A stretch of 64,000 nt of DNA from assembly GCA_030847615.1 (NCBI GenBank), contig JAUMIR010000005.1, forward strand, positions 59,733,001 to 59,797,000, written 5' to 3'. Shown here piece after piece: positions 35,869-47,306 of this stretch (positions are counted from its first letter, which is position 1; each line of letters begins with the position of its first letter). The notes below the pieces were generated by a model, which saw only the letters and a program-made list of their open reading frames with translations, was not told where the DNA came from and made no database searches. Position numbers and translations under genes: made by a program. The stretch comes from Gambelia wislizenii (taxonomy: Eukaryota > Chordata > Lepidosauria > Squamata > Crotaphytidae).

Positions 35869-36404
35869 CGCTGCCGCCACCATAGCTTTTACCTTGGCTT
35901 TGTAGGAATGTACCTTTTGCTAACTTGTCAAACCTGTGAAGCTCTTCTGTTGACATTCCTCTTAAGAACTGAAAGTGGTTCCCCCTCCCCCCAGTAATGC
36001 TTAACTCAAAAGAACTAAGTGTAGTTCAGCAGCTTTCCTCGGGGGCAGTTTCTTAAATGACAAGCTGCCTGCAAGAACCTGTAAATAAGAAAACTCTCAA
36101 GTCATCACATATATCAGTATTGCAGATTATTATGTGTATGTAGCACTTGTAATGTAGAAAGTGCTTTGCTGTCTTCTGTTGGGTGTGTTCTCAGAACAGC
36201 CTTGTGGAAGGCCATTAGCTAATCCCAGGCTTTCATGTTTAGCACAGGTATGAGTGCTGTTCAAGTCCCCTTCTAGTCTTGTGTCATTATTTGTATTTCA
36301 AGCTTTGAGTGAATGGTGACAGTTGGGAGACACATGACAGATACATCCTGCAGGTGATCAAAAGCAAGATGCTTGGGATGCTGGAGACTCTTACTTCATT
36401 CTTA

Positions 36405-36655
36405 CTACTTACTATTTATTAAATTTGATTCATTATTTACTTTTCTATCCCACCTTTGTTCCATTGAGCTCAAGGCGACATGCATGCTTCTCCTTCCCTC
36501 TTTATCCTTGCAACAAACCTTCAAGGTAGATCAGGCCAGGTCGAGGAGCTGTGACTGCCCCAAGGTTGCCCTGTGAATTTAATGGCTTGGTGAGAACTAG
36601 AATCTAGATCTTCTGTGTTCCAGCCCAGCGCATTGAGCACTGTACCACATTAATT
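36405..36655 (-). mobile_element. tRNA SINE with L2-like tail
   Basis: Low-coordinate end TTCTATCCCACCTTTGTTCC is the L2-like tail. The high end carries a degenerate tRNA head (GCTCAATGCGCTGGGCTGGA on the minus strand). Confidence 0.62.
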
Positions 36656-36952
36656 GTCAGTGTGCTAGAGATGGCATCTATAAATGCATAGATCTCTCAT
36701 TCATATTTCATGAAATGTATAGATATTTCTGTCCAAAATGCAATTTGGGATGGAGAGATCTTGGAAGTATTGTGGGGCCTTCTCTCATGCACCCAGTATG
36801 TTTACAAGTATTTTGCAGAATGTTGGCCATGTAAAACTATGCATTTCTAATTTTTGAAAAGGAATTAATTGTGAGAAATTTTAATAGATTAAATCTGCAT
36901 ATGGAAACAACGTGGAAGCGTTACCTGAATGAGCTGTGTGTTTGTGTGTATG

Positions 36953-37170
36953 TGCCTTCAAGTTGCCTATCAATTTATGGCGACCACATGAATTTCATCA
37001 GGTTTTGTTGGGGAAGAAATCATCAGAGATGGTTTTGCTAGTTTTTTCCTTTGAAATATAGTCTGGTATTCATTGGCAGTTTCCCATCCAAGTACTAACA
37101 AGGTTTGACCCTGTTTAGCAACCAAGACCAGATGGGATCTGGTGCCTTTTAGGGTATTCAGGCAGGCAAC
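36953..37170 (-). mobile_element. 5S-derived SINE with BovB-like tail
   Basis: Tail GTGCCTTCAAGTTGCCTATC first, then the inverted 5S head CCCATCCAAGTACTAACAAG and CCAGATGGGATCTGGTGCC. Confidence 0.85.
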
Positions 37171-37358
37171 CTTGATGAACGACAGTTTCAAAATTCCTTT
37201 AGCTAGCATGGCTAGTGATCATGTTGGCTGGGGGATCCTTGGAGCTTTAATCTATTAACTAAGGTTTCTTAGCTCTGGCTGAATGGCTAAGACTCTGGAA
37301 CATAAGTTAGACTTTGACTGTCTGCCAATAATAGTTCTGAAAACTGTTTTCAGACAGT

Positions 37359-37589
37359 TTGGAGATTTACACATGGCAAAAATATCCCCCGGAGAAATCG
37401 GGACAGAAATATAACGGGAGTTCGCCGTTAATAAAATATTACGGAAGGGGGAAGAAAAAACCCAGTGTGAGGACGACGGCATATTGGGAGAGGGAAGTGG
37501 GAGTGCGAACTGTGGCACTGCTTCCGGGACAGAAATATTTCTGTCCCAATTTCTCTGGGGGATATTTTTGCCATGTGAAAATCTCCCAA
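37359..37589. mobile_element. MITE with about 55-bp inverted ends
   Basis: The arms 37359-37413 and about 37535-37589 are inverted copies containing CATGGCAAAAATATCCCCC; outer bases GGAGATTT resemble the Harbinger-like elements at 32.2 kb. Similar peptides on both strands result from the inverted arms. Confidence 0.85.
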
Positions 37590-39027
37590 GTCTTGCTTGT
37601 GAGACACTTCATGTAGAAACCCTGAGGACAGAGGCTCTTCTTTGACAAGAATATTGTTTTCTCCTTTCATTTAAAATGTATGTTTAAGAAGCTATTTTTT
37701 TTTAAGAAAGAGGAAACTACATTGCATTGTGAAAAGTGTACAGAGCTGACTAATTGTATGGTTAAGCATTCCAAAATTGGGAAACAGTGAGCTTGTCCCT
37801 TTGTGCATCTATATTATGAAAGTCTTAATTATATGATGACGGGACTTATTTTGTAAGGGACAGCCTGATCATTGCTCTGCCATTTATTTTATTTTATTTT
37901 ATTTATTTTATTTTATTTTATTTTATTTTTCATCTGGAAGTCTGCTTTTAAAACGGCAGGAGAAGAAATTTTACTTCAAAATAGTAGTTACTAGCTGAAT
38001 TGCGATTTACAAGCATTTTCTTGCAGTACTACAGGTTGAGTCTTGTTCCATTGTGCACCATGACCTGTTTAAAACATATACATTTCCTATGAAGAAAGCA
38101 TTTATATCTAGGAAATGATTTGTGTGCAGACTAATGCTCATTTTTTTTTATATTTCTTGGCATGTGGGCATCCCATGAAAATGTGATTGATGACACAGCT
38201 TTTCAATATACACATACTGAGTGGGTTTGGACATAACACTAAGCTCTGGGTGGGGAAGTTTGGGCCTCAAGATATTTTGGCATACAACTTCCATTGATCT
38301 CCAGTGTGGGATTGTGGATGTTATAGTACAATATAGTATAATCCCAGTAGTGGGATTGTGGATGTTATAGTACAAGACATCTGAGGAGCCAGAATTCATC
38401 TGAGGAGCCAGAATTCCCCACTGTTGTGCTGCCATTATTGAAAGTCACAAGAGCAAGCAAAAGAAAGCTCCTTGGTTCACACAATCCCTGCCCTGACCAT
38501 CCACTGTAGCTATGAGGAGGCTTTGGGAGCATTCACTTCCATTGTACAGTATATTAAACACAGGTTGTTGTCTGAGCTCAGACAAGCTGTGATGAAATTC
38601 AACAGAGTTGATGAAGCTGGCTTGTTTTAGCTAACCATAGTTGAGATTAATCACAGTTTAGGGTTTGAAAAATAAACTAAACTGTGTTTAATCTAAAATC
38701 CAAATGGAAGCTACTAATCACCTGCTTGTGATCATGCGAGTAAAGGAGAGCAGAGAATGGGAATGTGCAAGTCAGAGGCTTGTTTGTAGAATAGTAACTT
38801 GTGGTTCAGTGTAAGGATAAATAACTTACCAGGATTTGGAGCTTCACCCTGTTGCTGTACCAAGGTGGCAAAAAAGCCTCAATTCCCTTTGAAGAACAAG
38901 ATTCAAATTTGAATCTTCACTTTTATTTTAACAGAACAGTTGAATTTTTTACAGACCAAAATAGTTCTGTTCTAGCCAGAGTAAAGTTAGTTAGCTTAGC
39001 CATAGGAAAAGGAGAACAGGTAATAAA
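37590..39027. other. intron sequence with simple repeats and a local tandem duplication
   Basis: (TTTTA)n lies at about 37883-37930. At 38304-38372 a GTGGGATTGTGGATGTTATA segment occurs twice, and at 38377-38416 CATCTGAGGAGCCAGAATTC occurs twice. No exon recognised. Confidence 0.6.
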
Positions 39028-39035
39028 GCATAGTA

Positions 39036-39339
39036 CAGGGGTTCTTAACCTGGAATCTGTGATTTCTAAACTGGGTACATAAGCTTATTTTTTCTTTTGT
39101 TTGTTTTCTCTTTGATTTTTTTCTGTCATACTGAATTTTAACGTAAAATTTAATCTTTTCATGTGTTTGTTGTGATGTTTTCATTCCAAACTACTCTGTG
39201 TGAAATAAATAAATTTTCAGTGCAATATAAAAAATAGTATACAAAACTGTGAGTATGTTTACATGCATTTTTGCAGCATCCATAGCTTCCATCAGATTCT
39301 TACCTGGGTCCATGATGCAAAAAAGGTTAAGAGCCACTG
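39036..39339. mobile_element. hAT MITE with 8-bp target duplication
   Basis: Ends CAGGGGTTCTTAACCTGG and, inverted, AAAAGGTTAAGAGCCACTG. Flanks GCATAGTA (39028-39035) and GCATAGAG (39340-39347) agree at 6 of 8 positions, as expected for an old hAT insertion. Confidence 0.82.
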
Positions 39340-39464
39340 GCATAGAGATCTCTATAAAGTGTTTTTCCTACTAGTGGAAAACAAAACCCAACCTCTACAC
39401 ATCCTATTAAGCCTAAAAACATTACAGATTTCCCTCATGAAAATTCCCAAATACTTATAGGAAG

Positions 39465-39713
39465 CAGTGCAATAGTACAGCTTAATAAGATTTAGAAGCA
39501 TTAGACTATGAGCCTGGAGACCAGGATTCAAATCCCTGCTTGGCTATGCAAATGCACTGAGTAACCTTGGGCAAGTCACACACTCTCAGCCTCAGAGGAC
39601 AACCAGGGCAACCCCCCCCCCTGAACAAATCTTGCCAAGAAAATCCCATGATAGGTTTGCTTTAGGGTTGCCATAAAGTCAGAAATGACTTGAAGGCACA
39701 TAATAACAACAAA
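39465..39713 (+). mobile_element. Sauria-type tRNA SINE
   Basis: Box-B-like AGGATTCAAATCCC, then CCTTGGGCAAGTCACACACT, then the tail GGGTTGCCATAAAGTCAGAA and GACTTGAAGGCACATAATAA. Orientation is plus. Confidence 0.85.
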
Positions 39714-40253
39714 TATTTACCAATAGACTGTGCACCAAAGAGTATTTGAGGCATTGCTTGGAACTATTTAGTTGCAAATAACACATTACTTGTCATTAAT
39801 CCCTCCAAGTAATTAAGGCACAACTAAGTTACACAAAAAGGAGAAACATCAGTCCATTTTTGGTGTAACTGTTTTATTTTTGTTTCTTTCTTTCTGTATG
39901 TATGTACATGTGTCTTTGCTACTTAAGAGGTATAATTTTGGGACTGGATTTTTACAGCCCTTCTTGCATTGATGGAGAAAAATCGTATGGGAGTCAACAA
40001 ACTACCAACAAACTCCCTTGGTGTATTGAACCATCCTATCTTCTCAAGAACAAGGAATTTCAGAATTTCTTTACATTCCTCTTACCTGGGTGTGTTTTAT
40101 ACCAAGACCAGTTCTGTTCTTAAAAAAAAAAAAAAAAAAAAACTTAGTCAACTGAAAAGTAACCATTTCTGTTTTTTATATAGCAAGTATTGCTAATGTA
40201 ACTTTAACTATAATGGTAATTAAGTAGTGGGGCTCAATTGAAATTGTAACTAA

Positions 40254-40870
40254 AGACTTTTTCAGACAGGGACTTTTACCCCGTTTCTGACTCACTAACC
40301 ACCCTCCCACCCCACTGCAATGAAATAAATAAAAAACTTTTAGACACCTACCTTTTCCCAAAATAGAGACAGCTACCACTCCCCTCAGCTTGCTGGGAGT
40401 AAATGCAGCCATTGTAAAGCTGCATTTATGACCCGGAATGCAAATCCCACCCATTCTCATGAGAGAACAATCGCACAGGAAATTTAAAAATAATTAAAAA
40501 AAAAAAAGAATGTAAAAGTACACCAAGCACAAAAACAGATTTAAAAAATCCCAAGTAACCCGGGGGGCGGGGAAGGGTGCCACATATCTTGATGTCCCAA
40601 TCTCGACCGGAAGTCGTTGGCACTGACCTCCCCCTGTGGCTGGCATTGTGCCAGCACAATGGGAGAAGAATGGGGTGACATTCAGACCACCCGTGATTCT
40701 GTGACAGAAATGGAACACCTGGTCTATTCACGACTTTCCCCCATGAATACAATATCATGGAATTAGCACGGGGGCAGCACAGGACGGGGACGACATCATC
40801 TGAAAAGGAAACCCTTTCTCAACCCTGTTCCGTGCCTGCCGTGGATTAAAAAGCCCATCTGAAAAAGTCC
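40254..40870. mobile_element. Harbinger-like non-autonomous element, copy 2
   Basis: Length 617 bp; ends AGACTTTTTCAGACAGGG and inverted CCCATCTGAAAAAGTCC; exact flanking triplets TAA (40251-40253 and 40871-40873). Interior aligns with 32174-32794. A-rich run at about 40494-40508. Confidence 0.85.
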
Positions 40871-41714
40871 TAATTAATTATGTTTGGGGTGTGTGTGTTT
40901 TTTTGAAATGCAAAACAAAAACAAAATTACACGTGTGGTTTAGGCCTAAATTTTCAGACTTCTTAAAGCAAAATCTGTTAGCTACAGTTTCCAACCTGGT
41001 AGCTATAGAGTTTTCAAAAGGCATGTAGGTGTTCCAGAGCTTGTCGGTTTTTGCTGGAAATGAGCTTAAGGGCCTGTTTGATGGTTAGAACAGCCACAGA
41101 CACATTTTCGTGTCTTTCTGTGAAAATCAAGATTCTAAATGCTTTAAAACAGGTGGGGTATATGGGTTGTGTGAGAGTTCTTGTTGACCATCTGTTTTCT
41201 GTGAGCCTTCCATTGTGTCTCAGATGTAGCTTTAATGAACTAATAATAAAAAGTGCTTTTATTATGATCTGGTATTCCACAATCATGAATTGTACAATCA
41301 ATTTTTTTTAAAAAAAACATTGGGTTAGATTTGTGGGTTTCCCCCCTTCTGTTTGGTGTAAAATTTAGTTCAGTGTCTTCAATATGAGTTTTTGTAACAG
41401 GGATGCCCATTTTGTCCCCCTGAATGCTTGTTGGCCTTTTTAGGCTTTGTGTTCTAAAGAGCTTGGAAATGTGGCAAAATTAGCAAAAATTAGCAACAAG
41501 CCAAACTTCCCAGGTCTGATCCTGGTGTAAGGAACCTTTTTGACCTGAGGCCTGGACTTTGCCCAAGAAGCCTCTCAGGGGGCAAGCCAGCAGTGAGCAT
41601 GTCCAGAACCCAAAGTGGGTATGGCCACTCTGCTGTGTCACAAAACATTCACACCCACTGATCCATAACATTTACCCACCCAGAAATTCTATCTAAGCTA
41701 TCCGTCCCTCCCTT
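40871..41714. other. intron sequence without recognised features
   Basis: AT-rich unique DNA; poly-A/T stretches near 41308-41320. Confidence 0.4.
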
Positions 41715-42842
41715 TCCCCATCACTTTTACTTTCCCAGTGGAGAGATATCGGAGCATCCTGTAGATCACCGGGTTAGCTCCGCCCATTCACTCCTGGTAG
41801 GCAGGTAACAAAAGGACCTTTGGTAAGGCCCCTTCCTCTGAGGTCATCTTGGGAGGAGCGACCCACCTCTGCCCAGTTGTTTCCTGCCTACCACTCCTGG
41901 TGGTCGCATTTGTTAGCTGCTCCGTTGTGGCCACGTGGCCGCGAGAACAATAGGAAGAGGAAAGAATTTTCCCACGGGAACCTTGAAGCAGGAATCCTGA
42001 AAGGAGGGCAAGACCTCCGTGAAGGGATGGATTCCCTGTCGAATCAGGGGGAGAAGCCCCTCACATCGACTGATGTACATCCCCTGCCTGCACCTCAGCC
42101 CATTGTGCTGGGAAACAGCCAGGAAGCAGCCAATGATGCAAGCCCCTCGGCAGAGGAGGTGATTTCGAACATGGGTCGAAGGGAAGCCCCTCATTCATTT
42201 GGCTGGCACGGATCCTCCAGCAATGCAGATGGAGGTAACCGTGAGTAATGCAGGACCCCTGGGATCAGGGCCAAGCTCGCCAGATCCTCCCACGAACTTA
42301 GCGGCTTGGGTTAAAGAGCTGGTAGCGAAGGAGGCTTTGGCGTCCTAGCGGCGGGGCTTGCACAGCCAGCAATACTGAGTTTAGCGGGTCTATGGCAGGG
42401 GGGGCCTTCGCCTGCCACGGGAGCCCGTCCACCCAACCCTTCTCCGACCCTGATGGCTGGAGAGACAGCCCAGGCACCGGTCGCACTTCATCAGCCGGCC
42501 ATCCAGCACGCTCGCCCCCTGACTGCGGACCAAGCCCAGCCACCGCTCCTCCCCCAGTCGTTTCCCTTTACAGGGCTTTCGAGCTGGAGGGGGAAACATT
42601 TTGCATTCTTAGTGCTTAGTTCTAAGCAGGGAGAATATTATCTTCAATCAGCTACTGATTGAAAATAATGTTTCCACTGGGGAGAAGATCTTATCTCTCG
42701 TCAGCTGCTCATCTGAGATAAAATGTTTTGTTGTGGAGAGAGTGTGGAGCCTGGGAGAGGAGGCAGGGCCTGGAGAAAAAGTTGACAGGCCAGGTGAAGA
42801 ACCTCCACACACTGGCCCATGGGCTGGGACTTTTTCATGGGA
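41715..42842 (+). repeat. unclassified GC-rich block, retroelement-like
   Basis: About 1.1 kb of GC-rich sequence abruptly bounded by AT-rich intron. It holds a 142-codon open frame at 41820-42248 and a 41-residue frame at 42223-42348 that reads like the start of a gag-type protein (AAWVKELVAKEALA), then broken frames. Towards 42640-42720 are two small hairpins (TCAATCAGCTACTGATTGA and a TCTC...GAGA pair). I could not assign it; a DIRS-like or other retroelement fragment is possible, as is a second CpG island. Confidence 0.4.
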
Positions 42843-42857
42843 GGCCTAATAAAAAAC

Positions 42858-43090
42858 TAAATACCCTAAAGGCACCAGATTCCATCTGATCTTGGAAGCA
42901 AAGCTGGGTCAGCCCTGGTTAGTACCTGGATGGGAGATCACCAATGAATACCAGGTGCTATATATGCCAGCTGTATTTCAGATGAAGGTATTTCATTATA
43001 CCTATAAATAATGGTTACTTAAGAAAACCCTATAAAATTCATGGGGTTGCCATAAATCGACAGGCAATTTGAAGGCACAAGTGCGCTTGT
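42858..43090 (+). mobile_element. 5S-derived SINE with BovB-like tail
   Basis: Head CCATCTGATCTTGGAAGC, GGTTAGTACCTGGATGGGAG and AATACCAGGTGCT; tail GGTTGCCATAAATCGACAGG then GGCAATTTGAAGGCACAAG. A (CA)n run follows at 43094-43108. Confidence 0.9.
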
Positions 43091-43109
43091 GCACACACAC
43101 ACACACTAA

Positions 43110-44127
43110 TAAAATAAAAAGGTTGCCAAGCTAAGGCAAATGATACTAAACTATCTTCTCTCTTAATCTGTCATTGAATCTCCTTCACTGTGCTCTCATC
43201 TGATGTGTGGCAGTTTACCACACAGGATTTGGACTTGTTGGCAGTGGCACCTAGGTGCCAGAATTCTCTTCCATGGGAAGAGTTCCTTTGGATTGTCTTA
43301 ACACAGTTTTACTTTTGCTAAGTGAGAATTGATTATACAGTATTACTTATTTTATTGTGGCTCATGTTTTGTGTTTGATTCCCTCCCTGTTTGTTTCTTT
43401 TGTTTCTTGTTTAAGTGTTGTGAAAGTTCTTGATGAGCAGTAAATCCAGACAGAAATATTTTTAAATAAAAGGTTTCCATGAAACTGGCCTGGAAGGACA
43501 TCTTTGAAGTGTGCTTGAGGGCAAGAAAGCCAGCAGGAATGCAGACTGCATTCAGAAGCTGAGGCAGCAAGCATGTGAGGGCTGATCTTGAGCAGTGACT
43601 GGATCAGGTGTAGAGGCTATGCTCCATTGCCCATGAAGAGGCTGATGATAAGAAGAGGAAGTGATATGGAGGCAAAAGTGAATCATGAGAAATTTCTGTG
43701 GAGCCGGGCAGTTGAGGTAAAGGGGATTGTTAAGGATGTGTGATCCCCAGAACTTCACAAAGCAGAGGCAGTGACTAAGTCAGTTGGGTTTTCACCTCAT
43801 TCTCAGACACACCCAAGCTCCTGTCTCCTTGTCTTCAGAGGGCGTAGCAATCTAGTTGTGTGCATATCAGATTATTCTGGAATCTAGCCCATGTTCCAAA
43901 AACAATTGTTTTTAAAACATTGATGAAACTTAGGTTTTGATATGTGGTGGCTGGAAACTGCATTGCACCATATCAGTGACTAGTAAAAGTTAGTGAACCA
44001 TGCTAATGTAGGCCTCTAATGCCTCTTTTGAAGGGCAGGGTAGCACCTTATATTGGCATTTTGGGAAGTACCATAATTCAGATGATAATAAAGCTGTTTC
44101 TCAAAGATAACTGTTCTGTAATTGCTG
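43110..44127. other. intron sequence without recognised features
   Basis: No exon or repeat recognised. Confidence 0.4.
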
Positions 44128-44714
44128 GGGGTCGTCTTAACAGTAAAAATAATCCTCATAGAATTCACTTGGAATCCTACCTGTCCTCATTGCATTCCAC
44201 ATTGCAGTATTTAGAAGGGGGGCCAAATCCACCATAAACTCCACCGGGAAAGCCTTCATGGCTTTTCCCGTATTTTTTAAAAATCTTGTAGAGAATGTGC
44301 ATTGTTGCTCATTTGGACAATTGGATTCACATTCATTTGCATTTGCAAAAGAGTGGAGTAGAAGCTGATTGGTTAGACATGGGTGGGGAAAAGAGCTTGC
44401 TAAGAAGGCAAGCACCCAGAACTGCCATCTTTGATTTCCACTTTAGCGACTGTGCACTCAGGCAACAAAGCAGCCTTTAAAAAAAAAAAATTATTTAGGT
44501 GGAATTTGGCAGCAGCAACTGGTGACAATAAAAACATGAGTAATTCACTCATGCCCACCATCTTGATTCGCAGGCATGCCCACTGGGACAGCAAAAGCAA
44601 AAAAGCTTTGCATGCCTGTAATTTTGCCAGAAAACCATTAAGACAAATAGAAGCTGCTTCGAATTTGCGTTAGTGTGCATCAATCCACATTTCCCCCCTC
44701 GTATAGATAGGACC
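44128..44714. mobile_element. non-autonomous DNA element, GGGCCCGTCTA family, copy 3
   Basis: Ends GGGGTCGTCTTAACAG and, inverted, GTATAGATAGGACCC. Close to 34313-34960 in interior order and sequence. Confidence 0.78.
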
Positions 44715-44725
44715 CTACTGTGTTC

Positions 44726-45310
44726 CCATAAGTACATGAAACAGAAGAAGATTCTGCTGGATCAGCCCAATGGCCTATCAGGTCAGCATTCTGTTGTCAC
44801 AGTGGCTAACCAGTCACCTAGTGGAAGTTCACAACCAGAAATGAGTGCAACAACTCATCTCACTCATGTCTCCTAGCAGCTTGTACAGAGAGGCAAGCTA
44901 CTTCTGATACTGGAGGCAATATTTGCCTCCATGACTAATATTCATTCGAAGTGTTATCCTCTATGAATTTGTTTAATCCCCTTTCAAAACTGCCCTAGTT
45001 GATAGTTACCACTGCAGTTTGTAGGACTGAATAATTCAGTTTAACTATGTGGTGTGCAAGGAAGTACTTCCTTTTGTCTGTCCTGAAGCTCTGTTCAGTT
45101 TCTCTGAATGATCTTGTGGTTTGGTATTATGAAAGAGGGAGAAAAAATTTCCCCATCTACTTTTCCAAGCCATGCTGATTTTTATACACTTTTGCTATGT
45201 CTCTGTCTTAGTCTCTGTTTTCCTTAGCTAAAAAACCTAAAGTTTAGGGATATTGCTCCAGCCTTTGGATCATTTAGGTTGCTATTTTCTGCATTTCACT
45301 TTTATAGTAG
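44726..45310 (-). mobile_element. CR1/L3-type LINE fragment
   Basis: Aligns with 20995-21675: GATTCTGCTGGATCAGCCCA, then GAAGTACTTCCTTTTGTCTG and GAAAGAGGGAGAAAAAATTT. All frames are broken. Confidence 0.75.
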
Positions 45311-46634
45311 GTGTGGTAACTAAAACTATACATACTTGAAGTGTTCTGGGTGCAGTTGATGGATTTGTATAAAGCCTTTACAATATTGGCAGTTAAAAAA
45401 ATCCTCTTGCTCTCCAACAACAGCTTCTTCACAACAGCTGCATATTATGCAGATATTTTCACTGAGCTTTTTGCCCAAATTCCATGGTTCCTTTCGACAT
45501 TTGGTACCTTTAGTTGAAATTCCATCTGTGTGTGTATGAGAAGCTGTGATTGCATTTGGGGAGTGGGGGAATACCATCTGCAATGTGTAACTGGGGCCTT
45601 GATGAACTGGCAGTGGACATGCATAGCAATAAAACTTATTGTAATACAGAACAGCTCTCTCACAAACCCATCCAGTTTGTCATGTGGTCACATTTAACCC
45701 TATTCTATATTAAGAGTTCCACTGTCTAAAACTAGCAAAAATTAGAGAGGACACTATTGGGTTCTGAGGAACCCTATATAATAACACATATGTTAACACA
45801 GTCGTCTCACACAGCACCAGCTTTTCAGAATTTTTCAGCCAAATAGATACAGAACTGCCACAAATGGTGCCCCCAAGTCCTATGTTACGATAGATGGCCC
45901 AAACAATAAAGAGGTTCAGCAGAACCAACAGGGACTCAGAAGTTGTCCGTGAGTAAAAAAAACAGCGCGGCCGCCTCCAATGCTGGCCGCAACAGTCACG
46001 GACGCCGCCGAGAGAGAAATGCCATAGTCCAAAATGGACCCTTGCCGCGAAGCAGCCTCGTTACTATTCCGGGGGCTGCTTGCGCAGGAAGAGGCTGATT
46101 TTAGCTGTCCGAAAATCTCCATGGAATAGGCCCTAAAATGAGCTCTAACCCATGTTATATATCCAGCCTTTAGTTGGATATTTGTTGCTTGCATGGCTGT
46201 AAAGTGTTTTGTTAGATCAGGGTATGCATGCAGAGAGCTTTGTTGGGTTGGATGGAGGCATGTGAAGAACTTCAATTTTTTTTTGGATGAGTTCAGTGAT
46301 TTTTGAATGATTGATCCCTGCCGAGACAGTCATATTTGGTGGCCGTGTCCACTGGTGGCCATACTCACTTTGCCTTTGGCCTCACTTACCACTGGAATGT
46401 AGCCCCATGGCCTTTTTCATATTGAGGTTTGGGCTGAAAAAATTAAGATACCCATAAGTGTTGTAAATATTTTCTTTTGCATGGACACTGTTGAAACTTC
46501 ATGATTCTTTGAGAATTTTACCTCCGTTAAAATGTAACAGATCCTTTGAAAAGGTTTCTAGCAACTTGATAGTGGATAATGTAGGCAGTGGATAGTGATA
46601 ATGGTTGTGGATTTCCAGGGATAGGCACCAAACA
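45311..46634. other. intron sequence with one GC-rich patch
   Basis: Mostly unique. The patch 45925-46125 is CpG-rich (GCGGCCGCC, GGACGCCGCCG) and carries GAAGCAGCCTCG and TGTCCGAAAATCTCC, which echo the fold-back element at 11.5 kb and the Harbinger-like ends, so it may be a decayed relative. Confidence 0.4.
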
Positions 46635-46642
46635 TCTTAGAG

Positions 46643-47298
46643 CAGTGATGGGCAACCTTTTGAGCTTGGTGTGTCAAACTTCACCAAAAAACTGAGCATA
46701 ACTCAGGTGGTGTGTCACTTTGAGGAAAAAACATTATCTCTGCTGGCAGAAGTGAGGGCAAAGATCTCAGCTTAAGTTCTGGAAGTCCCAGAACTAGACA
46801 CTCTGTGCCGGACTTCTGTTGTTTTGGCCTACAGACCTCTGGCACAGAGTGTCTAATAGGGGAGGATGAAACATTTGTGACTACAGTTGTCCCTCCACAC
46901 TTGTGGGTTTCACATTTGCGGTTCTGCATATCCGTGGATTCCCACTTTGGGGAGTGTGGGAGGGGGGAAGAAAGTGGGACCGGGGCTTCAAAGCCCCAAT
47001 CGCCACTTTAGGGAGGGTGGGAGGGGGGAGGAAAGTGGTGACCGGGGCTTCAAAGCCCTGATCGCCACTTTCGGGAGGGGTGGTGGTGGAGGAAAGCGGT
47101 GACCGGGGCTTCGAAGCCCTGATTGCCATTTTAAGGAGGGAGGGGGGCTGGAGGAAAGTGGCGACCGGGGCTTCGAAGCCCCGATCACCACTTTAGGAAG
47201 GGGGGAGGTTGCAGGGGGGGGAGGCCTACAGCCACGTGTCATCAGAAATGGCTACGCGTGTCAGTGCTGACACGCGTGTCATAGGTTCACCATCACTG
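46643..47298. mobile_element. hAT non-autonomous element with exact 8-bp target duplication
   Basis: Ends CAGTGATGGGCAACCTT and, inverted, AGGTTCACCATCACTG. The 8-bp TCTTAGAG occurs exactly at 46635-46642 and 47299-47306. The interior contains a 15-bp hairpin pair (TAGACACTCTGTGCC near 46796 and its complement near 46840), a Tigger-like left end near 46880, and GC-rich tandem repeats. No transposase. Confidence 0.93.
46937..47215. repeat. about 60-bp GC-rich tandem repeat, 4-5 units
   Basis: Units carry GACCGGGGCTTCRAAGCCCY, then GATCGCCACTTTAGGGAGG-like sequence, then a purine-rich GGGAGGAAAGTGG run. GGGGCTTCGAAGCCCC in each unit is itself a palindrome. It starts just after the Tigger-like end and stops before the hAT right end. 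Confidence 0.88.
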
Positions 47299-47306
47299 TC
47301 TTAGAG

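Noticed and set aside
37359..37670. Similar peptides on both strands (WQKYPPEK)
   Set aside because: Produced by the inverted arms of the MITE at 37359-37589, not by genes.
12883..43090. 5S rRNA genes
   Set aside because: The 5S-like heads are truncated, diverged and fused to a SINE tail, so they are retroposons.
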